Of a stretch of DNA of 6,424 nucleotides, positions 1-3,948 are shown piece after piece. The stretch is from Clostridia bacterium (GTDB lineage: Bacteria > Bacillota > Clostridia > Oscillospirales > CAG-272). Each line of letters opens with the position of its first letter. Within the stretch, counting starts at the first letter, position 1. The translations under genes were made by a program, and so were the position numbers. Where the stretch lies: assembly GCA_017540285.1 (NCBI GenBank), contig JAFYBI010000317.1, forward strand, positions 1 to 6,424, given 5' to 3'. Below the pieces are notes generated by a model. It had not been told where the DNA came from and did not search any database. It was given only the letters and a program-made list of their open reading frames with translations.

Positions 1-693
1 AACCGCATCATCGACCGCAACACGACCATCCCGGTCAAGAAGAGCCAGGTATACTCCACCGCGGCGGACGGCCAGACCTCCGTGGAGATCCACGTCCTCC
101 AGGGCGAGCGCGACATGGCGGCCGGCAACACGACCCTCGGACGCTTCATCCTCGACGGCATCACCCCGGCGCCGCGCGGCGTTCCGCAGATCGAGGTCAC
201 GTTCGACATCGACGCCAACGGCATTGTGAACGTCTACGCGACCGACAAGGGCACCGGCAAGGAACAGCACATCACCATCACCTCCTCCACCAACATGTCG
301 AAGGAAGACATCGACAAGGCAGTCCGCGAAGCGGAGAGGTTCGCCGAGGAGGACAAGAAGAAGAAGGAAGCCGTGGAGATCAAGAACCGCGCGGAGCAGG
401 TGATCTACCAGAGCGAAAAGAGCCTCTCCGACATCGGCGACAAGGCTTCCGAGAGCGACAAGCAGCCCGTCCGCGAGGCCATCGACAAGCTGAAGGAGAC
501 CATGAAGAGCGACAACGTCGAGGCGATCAAAGCCGACACCGAAGCGCTCGAGAAGGCGTTCTACCCGATCACCGAGAAGCTCTATCAGCAGAGCCAGACC
601 GAAGGCCAGGGAGGCCCGCAGAACGGCGCGCCCGAGCAGGGTCCCGACGGCACCTACTACAGCAACGACTTCGAAGACAAGAGCGGCAACTGA
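1..693 (+). CDS. dnaK: Chaperone protein DnaK (Hsp70), C-terminal part; 5' end outside window
   Basis: This is the C-terminal 230 residues of the ATP-dependent cytosolic Hsp70 chaperone, which binds exposed hydrophobic peptides and works with DnaJ and GrpE. The frame is open from base 1 and starts inside the family motif NRIIDRNTTIPVKKSQ, so by comparison with E. coli DnaK about 400 residues (the whole ATPase domain) lie upstream. Visible residues 1-95 are the substrate-binding beta-sandwich, with HVLQGER, LDGITPAPRG (51-60) and IEVTFDIDANGI (64-75). Residues 96-200 are the charged helical lid. Residues 201-230 are a Gly/Gln/Pro-rich tail ending NDFEDKSGN, where many homologues end in a DAEFEEV-like motif; the tail keeps only part of it. 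dnaJ follows after an 83-nt gap, the usual operon order. The in-frame GTG at base 82 is internal valine, not a start. Identification is secure; promoter and any CIRCE operator are out of view. Confidence 0.98.
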   Translation, partial: NRIIDRNTTIPVKKSQVYSTAADGQTSVEIHVLQGERDMAAGNTTLGRFILDGITPAPRGVPQIEVTFDIDANGIVNVYATDKGTGKEQHITITSSTNMSKEDIDKAVREAERFAEEDKKKKEAVEIKNRAEQVIYQSEKSLSDIGDKASESDKQPVREAIDKLKETMKSDNVEAIKADTEALEKAFYPITEKLYQQSQTEGQGGPQNGAPEQGPDGTYYSNDFEDKSGN

Positions 694-721
694 TACAGAT
701 TCCGCGTCAATCTGAAACCGT

Positions 722-751
722 AGGGCGGGGACCACTCCGCCCTTTCGGCGG
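722..751 (+). promoter_or_regulatory. Intergenic hairpin(s) between dnaK and dnaJ
   Basis: AGGGCGGGG (722-730) can pair with CTCCGCCCT (735-743) around an ACCA loop, giving a 9-bp G+C-rich stem with one G-U pair. An alternative stem, CCGCC (737-741) with GGCGG (747-751), reuses the same central bases, so the two cannot form together. Only three T residues (743-745) follow the first stem, too few for a strong intrinsic terminator. A partial attenuator, an mRNA processing site or a 3' stabiliser of dnaK mRNA would fit, but the role is inference. No other feature is seen in this 83-nt gap except the dnaJ ribosome binding site GAGGA at 765-769. Confidence 0.5.
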
Positions 752-776
752 TGAAATCACGATCGAGGACTGAATC

Positions 777-1919
777 ATGGCGGAAACAAAACGAGACTAC
801 TACGAGGTACTGGGCGTCGAAAAGAGCGCGGACGACGCCGCGATCAAAAAGGCGTACCGGACCCTCGCGAAAAAATACCATCCCGACCTGAATCCCGGGG
901 ACAAGGAGGCCGAGCAGCGCTTCAAGGAAGTGAACGAGGCCTACGACGTCCTCTCCGATCCCGACAAGCGCGCGAAGTACGACCAGTACGGCCACGCGGC
1001 GTTCGATCCCACGTCCGGCATGGGCGGGGGCGGCGGCTTCGGATTCGGCGATTTCGGCGGATTCGACATCAACGACATCTTTTCCTCCTTCTTCGGCGGC
1101 GCGTCGACGTCCGGTGGCTCGCGGCGCAACGGCCCGATCCGCGGCGACAACGTCACGATCCGCCTGACCCTCAATTTCGAGGAGGCGGTGTTCGGCTGCA
1201 AGAAGGACGTCAGCTATCAGAAGATCCAGCAGTGCCCCGACTGCGGCGGAACGGGAGCCGCGCCCGGGACCTCACCGAAGACGTGTTCCGCCTGCGGCGG
1301 CAGCGGTCAGGTGCGGGTCCAGCAGCGCACGCCCTTCGGCATCATGCAGACGGCGAAAACCTGCGACGCCTGCCGCGGCACCGGCAAGACGATCGAGAAC
1401 AAGTGTCCGCGCTGCCGGGGGACCGGGTTTGAGCGCGTGACGGTGAACGGCAGCGTCAACATCCCCGCCGGCATCGACGACGGCCAGCAGGTCGCGTTCC
1501 GCTACAAGGGCTCCGACGGCATGAACGGCGGTCCCGCGGGCGACCTCAACGTCATCGTCTCGGTGCGGCCGCATCCGCTGTTCGAGCGCGACGGCGACGA
1601 CCTCTACTGCGAGGTCCCGATCACGTACGCGGACGCCACCCTCGGCGCGGAGATCGACATCCAGACGCTCGAGGGCTCGCAGAAGCTGACGATCCCCGAG
1701 GGCACGCAGACCGGCACGACGTTCACGCTCAAGAACAAGGGCGTCTGCCGCGTCAACAACCCGAAATCGCGGGGCAATCTCTACATCACGGTCACCGTCG
1801 AGGTGCCGAAGAATCTGAACGGCGAGCAGAAGGAGCTTCTGCGCAAGTTCGCGTCCTCCTGCGGCGAATCGAATTACTCCAAGAAATCGAACTTCTTCAA
1901 GCGGTTCAAGAAGGATTAA
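777..1919 (+). CDS. dnaJ: Chaperone protein DnaJ (Hsp40, type I)
   Basis: This 380-residue cytosolic co-chaperone delivers unfolded clients to DnaK and stimulates its ATPase. All type I domains are present in order. The J domain spans residues 5-72 with the essential HPD at 35-37. A Gly/Phe-rich linker runs from about 81 to 114 and contains DIFSSFFGG. The zinc-binding domain has four CxxCxGxG repeats starting at Cys153, Cys170, Cys196 and Cys210 (CPDCGGTG, CSACGGSG, CDACRGTG, CPRCRGTG), so all eight zinc-ligand cysteines are intact. The C-terminal substrate-binding beta domains include VRPHPLFERDGDDLYCEVPI and KLTIPEGTQTGT. Length is normal for the family. The ATG at 777 is supported by GAGGA seven bases upstream and by the exact start of the J domain. 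prmA begins 13 nt after the stop, so the genes are probably co-transcribed. The lysine-rich tail FFKRFKKD is typical. No defect seen. Confidence 0.99.
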   Translation: MAETKRDYYEVLGVEKSADDAAIKKAYRTLAKKYHPDLNPGDKEAEQRFKEVNEAYDVLSDPDKRAKYDQYGHAAFDPTSGMGGGGGFGFGDFGGFDINDIFSSFFGGASTSGGSRRNGPIRGDNVTIRLTLNFEEAVFGCKKDVSYQKIQQCPDCGGTGAAPGTSPKTCSACGGSGQVRVQQRTPFGIMQTAKTCDACRGTGKTIENKCPRCRGTGFERVTVNGSVNIPAGIDDGQQVAFRYKGSDGMNGGPAGDLNVIVSVRPHPLFERDGDDLYCEVPITYADATLGAEIDIQTLEGSQKLTIPEGTQTGTTFTLKNKGVCRVNNPKSRGNLYITVTVEVPKNLNGEQKELLRKFASSCGESNYSKKSNFFKRFKKD

Positions 1920-1932
1920 AAAGGAGCGGACC

Positions 1933-2868
1933 ATGGACGACAACCAGAGCTGGGTGCAGATCAAGGTCACCTGCGGCGCGAAGGACACCGACACCGTCGC
2001 CTCCGTCATGTCGATGGTGGACAACGGGCTGATGATCGAGGACAACTCCGACATCGACGACCTCATCAAGCACGGCATGTACGGCGAGCTCATCGACGAG
2101 AGCCTGCTCGAAGCGGACCGCACGAAGGCCGCCGTCTCCGTGTTTCTCCCGACGATCAAGTCCCCGGCGGAGAGCGAGCTCTTCATCAAGAACCGCCTCG
2201 AGACGCTCGGGATCGCCTTCACGATCGAGCACATCGGCGTGCGAGAGGAGGACTGGGCGGACTCGTGGAAGCAATATTACAAGCCGATCAAAACGGGGAA
2301 GCGTCTCGTGATCGTCCCGGTGTGGGAGACCTACGAGGCGGAGCCCGGCGAGATCACGGTGCTGATGGATCCCGGCATGGCGTTCGGGACGGGCACGCAC
2401 GAGACGACCAGGCTCTGCGCGGGATTTGTGGAGGAATACACGAAGCCCGGCTGCACGGTGCTCGACGTCGGGTGCGGATCCGGCATCCTCGCGATCGCGG
2501 CGGCCAGGCTCGGGGCGGGGACATGCTTTGCCTGCGACATCGATCCCGTCGCCGTGCGGGTCGCGAAGGAGAACGCCGCCCTGAACGGGACGGACAACGT
2601 CGTCTGCGCCGTCTCCGATCTTCTGAAACAGGCGGAAAAGACACCCGGCGGGTACGATCTCGTCGTCGCGAACATCGTCGCGGACATCATCATCCGGCTC
2701 GCGCCCGACGTGGGGGATTATCTCGCGCCGGAGGGGACCTTCGTCGTCTCCGGGATCATCGCGGAGCGGGCGGAGGAGGTCCTCGCGGTCCTCAGGAAAA
2801 ACGGGTACGCCGTCATCGACGAGCGCTTCGAGAACGGGTGGTACGCCGCCGCGCTGAAACGCGCGTGA
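1933..2868 (+). CDS. prmA: Ribosomal protein L11 methyltransferase PrmA
   Basis: This 311-residue SAM-dependent enzyme trimethylates amino groups of ribosomal protein L11 in the cytosol. Residues 1 to about 110 form the variable N-terminal substrate-recognition region. The PrmA signature DPGMAFGTGTHETT starts at Asp146. The class I methyltransferase motif I, VLDVGCGSG, is at 176-184, an acidic DIDPVAV follows at 202-208, and NIVAD (247-251) takes the place of the NILA-type motif IV of the family. Length agrees with known PrmA proteins. The start at 1933 has AAGGAG (1921-1926) six bases upstream, just after the dnaJ stop, which supports translation from the dnaK-dnaJ mRNA. The dnaJ-prmA order is frequent in Bacillota, where rsmE often follows; here a terminator follows instead. 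Identification is secure; the methylation pattern on this L11 is not knowable from sequence. Confidence 0.98.
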   Translation: MDDNQSWVQIKVTCGAKDTDTVASVMSMVDNGLMIEDNSDIDDLIKHGMYGELIDESLLEADRTKAAVSVFLPTIKSPAESELFIKNRLETLGIAFTIEHIGVREEDWADSWKQYYKPIKTGKRLVIVPVWETYEAEPGEITVLMDPGMAFGTGTHETTRLCAGFVEEYTKPGCTVLDVGCGSGILAIAAARLGAGTCFACDIDPVAVRVAKENAALNGTDNVVCAVSDLLKQAEKTPGGYDLVVANIVADIIIRLAPDVGDYLAPEGTFVVSGIIAERAEEVLAVLRKNGYAVIDERFENGWYAAALKRA

Positions 2869-2888
2869 AGCGTCAAACAACTGAACAG

Positions 2889-2919
2889 AAAAACCGTCCT
2901 GCCAAACAGGGCGGTTTTT
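2889..2919. terminator. Bidirectional intrinsic terminator between prmA and the convergent DUF3021 gene
   Basis: Bases 2889-2901 pair with 2907-2919 (AAAAACCG...CGGTTTTT at the base of the stem) to give 13 pairs with one G-U and a CCAAA loop. Six T residues (2915-2920) end the plus-strand copy. The five A residues at 2889-2893 become U residues in the minus-strand transcript, so it can stop transcription both ways. It lies 20 nt after the prmA stop and 12 nt past the stop codon of the convergent gene, which is where a shared terminator would be expected. Confidence 0.93.
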
Positions 2920-2931
2920 TGTGAACTCGGC

Positions 2932-3330
2932 TCATTCGTTCTGCCCGAGCTTCTCGTTGATCCTCGCGAGGGCATGCGCTTCGATCCGGTCGGCGATCAC
3001 GAAGGCGAGGGCCGAGGCCCCGACGATGCCGCCAGCCGTCCACGCGCAGAAGGTCCAGGTGAAGGGTTGGATGCCGCAGAAAACGGGCACGGCGGCCGCA
3101 ATGACGGCGGCGCATGCCGTGACGACGATCCGGCGGGTCAGGAGACTCCCCGTTGGCGAGCGGAACACCAGATGCGCGGGCACCGTCACGAGCGTGACCT
3201 CGAGAAGCACGACGCGCAGGAGCCGCATATCCGCTCTTTCCGGGCTGACGAACGAAGCGAGGACGACGGCGGCGGCAGCCAGTCCCCAGCCGATCAAAAG
3301 GAGCTTTGCGGTTTGGAGGAAGGTTTTCAT
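2932..3330 (-). CDS. DUF3021-like four-helix membrane protein
   Basis: This 132-residue protein is predicted to sit in the cytoplasmic membrane with four hydrophobic segments at roughly residues 8-28, 37-56, 67-85 and 92-113, then a short charged tail ending in ARINEKLGQNE. Size, four-helix layout, the INEKL-type tail and its position directly behind a stand-alone LytTR gene all match the DUF3021 family. The function of that family is unknown; membrane proteins next to LytTR regulators often restrain or modulate the regulator, which is a possibility here and not shown. The ATG at 3330 lies 4 nt after the upstream stop codon, and its weak Shine-Dalgarno (GGGGGTG, 3344-3338 on the minus strand) overlaps the last codons of that gene, so translational coupling is likely. 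It is read convergently toward prmA and ends at the shared terminator. The family call rests on memory and context, not a search. Confidence 0.82.
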   Translation of the reverse strand: MKTFLQTAKLLLIGWGLAAAAVVLASFVSPERADMRLLRVVLLEVTLVTVPAHLVFRSPTGSLLTRRIVVTACAAVIAAAVPVFCGIQPFTWTFCAWTAGGIVGASALAFVIADRIEAHALARINEKLGQNE

Positions 3331-3334
3331 CCCG

Positions 3335-3772
3335 TCACACCCCCAGTTTTTCTTTGATGGATTTCACGAACTGCCGGTTGACGACGAGGTGCTCGCCGTT
3401 CACGAGCGTCGCGACGAGGCGGCTGTTTTTTTCCGGACGGATGCTCTTCATGCGGCGCAGATTGACGATCGCGGTCTTTGAAATGCGCGCGAAGGGCAGG
3501 GAGGCCGACATGAGCCGCTCCTCGATCGCCTTGAGACGCGCCGGGCATTCGTAGGTCTCGCGCGCGGTATAGAAGAACAGGCGATCGTCCACGGTCTCGA
3601 AATAATACACGGACGAGAGTGGCACGGCGGCGAGCTCCTCCCCCGCGCGTCCGGCGACGGTCTCCCCGACGAGGGCAAGCGCGGCAAGGATCTCGGCGAG
3701 AGCGGGAGCGGGACCGGTGATCCGGACCTCCGCTTCGGCGCGCGACGGGTCCTCCTGTACGGTGATTTTCAC
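3335..3772 (-). CDS. LytTR-domain DNA-binding transcriptional regulator (stand-alone)
   Basis: This 145-residue predicted transcription factor has a short N-terminal region (1-48, with a KITVQEDPSRAEAEVRI strand typical of the group) and a C-terminal LytTR DNA-binding domain at about 50-145. Recognisable LytTR features are SSVYYFETVDDRLFFYT (53-69), PFARISKTAIVNLRRMKSI (93-111), and the terminal NGEHLVVNRQFVKSIKEKLG (125-144). There is no response-regulator receiver domain, so it is not a classical two-component output protein. The start is a GTG at 3772 with AAGGAGG at the ideal seven-base distance; an ATG further upstream at 3877 would run through the promoter region and add unrelated sequence. 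The DUF3021-like gene follows 4 nt downstream in the same operon. Such pairs are often autoregulated, and phased direct repeats lie just upstream of its promoter. Target genes are unknown; the divergent GTPase-nuclease gene is a candidate. Confidence 0.9.
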   Translation of the reverse strand: MKITVQEDPSRAEAEVRITGPAPALAEILAALALVGETVAGRAGEELAAVPLSSVYYFETVDDRLFFYTARETYECPARLKAIEERLMSASLPFARISKTAIVNLRRMKSIRPEKNSRLVATLVNGEHLVVNRQFVKSIKEKLGV

Positions 3773-3779
3773 GGCGCGG

Positions 3780-3786
3780 CCTCCTT
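3780..3786 (-). promoter_or_regulatory. Ribosome binding site that fixes the GTG start of the LytTR gene
   Basis: The minus strand reads AAGGAGG at 3786-3780, seven bases before the GTG at 3772-3770. It is a near-perfect anti-16S match, and it decides for GTG over the longer ATG-initiated frame beginning at 3877. Confidence 0.88.
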
Positions 3787-3803
3787 CTCTCGGATTTGCC
3801 CCT

Positions 3804-3832
3804 ATCTTACCATATCCCGCCGGGAATTGCAA
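3804..3832 (-). promoter_or_regulatory. Predicted sigma-A-type promoter for the LytTR-DUF3021 operon
   Basis: On the minus strand, TTGCAA (3832-3827) is followed after exactly 17 bases by TAAGAT (3809-3804), with TGG directly before it as an extended -10. Each hexamer matches four of six consensus bases. Predicted transcription start is near 3797, leaving about 24 nt of leader with the AAGGAGG site in it. Plausible by spacing and position, not proven. Confidence 0.6.
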
Positions 3833-3849
3833 GAGGCAGGGCGGCAAGC

Positions 3850-3879
3850 TGCGCCGGGCATGCGCCGAGATGCGCATTT
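3850..3879. repeat. Three helically phased TGCGC direct repeats between divergent promoters (candidate operator)
   Basis: TGCGCCGGG (3850-3858), TGCGCCGAG (3861-3869) and TGCGCATTT (3871-3879) start 11 and 10 bases apart. The first two agree at eight of nine positions. The outer two are 21 bases apart, which is the spacing I associate with paired LytTR binding sites (9-bp repeats separated by about 12). The block lies about 53-75 bases upstream of the predicted starts on both strands, a usual place for an activator. The bases do not match the LytTR consensus I recall, and the region is G+C-rich, so chance is possible. Confidence 0.4.
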
Positions 3880-3890
3880 ACAAAATCTGC

Positions 3891-3919
3891 TGGAATCCGC
3901 GCGGAAAATATGCTATAAT
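3891..3919 (+). promoter_or_regulatory. Predicted extended -10 promoter for the GTPase-NYN gene
   Basis: TATAAT at 3914-3919 is a perfect -10 preceded by TGC (3911-3913), the extended -10 form. TGGAAT (3891-3896), 17 bases upstream, is a poor -35 with three of six matches. This architecture suggests either extended -10 dependence or activator help at the -35. The local A+T-rich patch stands out in otherwise G+C-rich DNA. Predicted start is near 3926, leaving a leader of only about 23 nt. Confidence 0.75.
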
Positions 3920-3934
3920 ACGGCATCATCCCCC

Positions 3935-3945
3935 GGAGGGAGGAG
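3935..3945 (+). promoter_or_regulatory. Ribosome binding site of the GTPase-NYN gene
   Basis: The purine run GGAGGGAGGAG offers two overlapping Shine-Dalgarno matches before the ATG at 3949: GGAGG at nine bases and AGGAG at three bases. It supports this start, as does the protein beginning MKTIILGILAHVDAGKT right at the GTPase P-loop, the normal position in the Tet(M)/EF-G family. Confidence 0.8.
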
Positions 3946-3948
3946 CGC

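Noticed and set aside
1021..1118. Gly/Phe-rich repetitive DNA in dnaJ that looks like low-complexity sequence.
   Set aside because: It is the normal G/F linker of type I DnaJ proteins, not a separate repeat element.
1272..2880. Two long minus-strand frames (1272-2234 and 1906-2880) opposite dnaJ and prmA.
   Set aside because: They lie antisense to two confidently identified genes, have no domain signal or ribosome binding site, and are explained by codon bias.
2921..3554. Plus-strand frames opposite the LytTR and DUF3021 genes.
   Set aside because: They have no family resemblance and no ribosome binding site. The minus strand gives a clear LytTR domain and a four-helix membrane protein.
3335..3877. 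A 180-residue version of the LytTR protein starting at an ATG at 3877.
   Set aside because: The extra 35 residues do not look like LytTR family sequence, cover the predicted promoter, and lack the AAGGAGG site that sits correctly before the GTG at 3772.
3877..3882. TTTACA as a possible -35 box for the plus-strand promoter.
   Set aside because: It lies 31 bases from the TATAAT at 3914-3919, far beyond the 16-18 base spacing needed, and no other -10 lies at the right distance.
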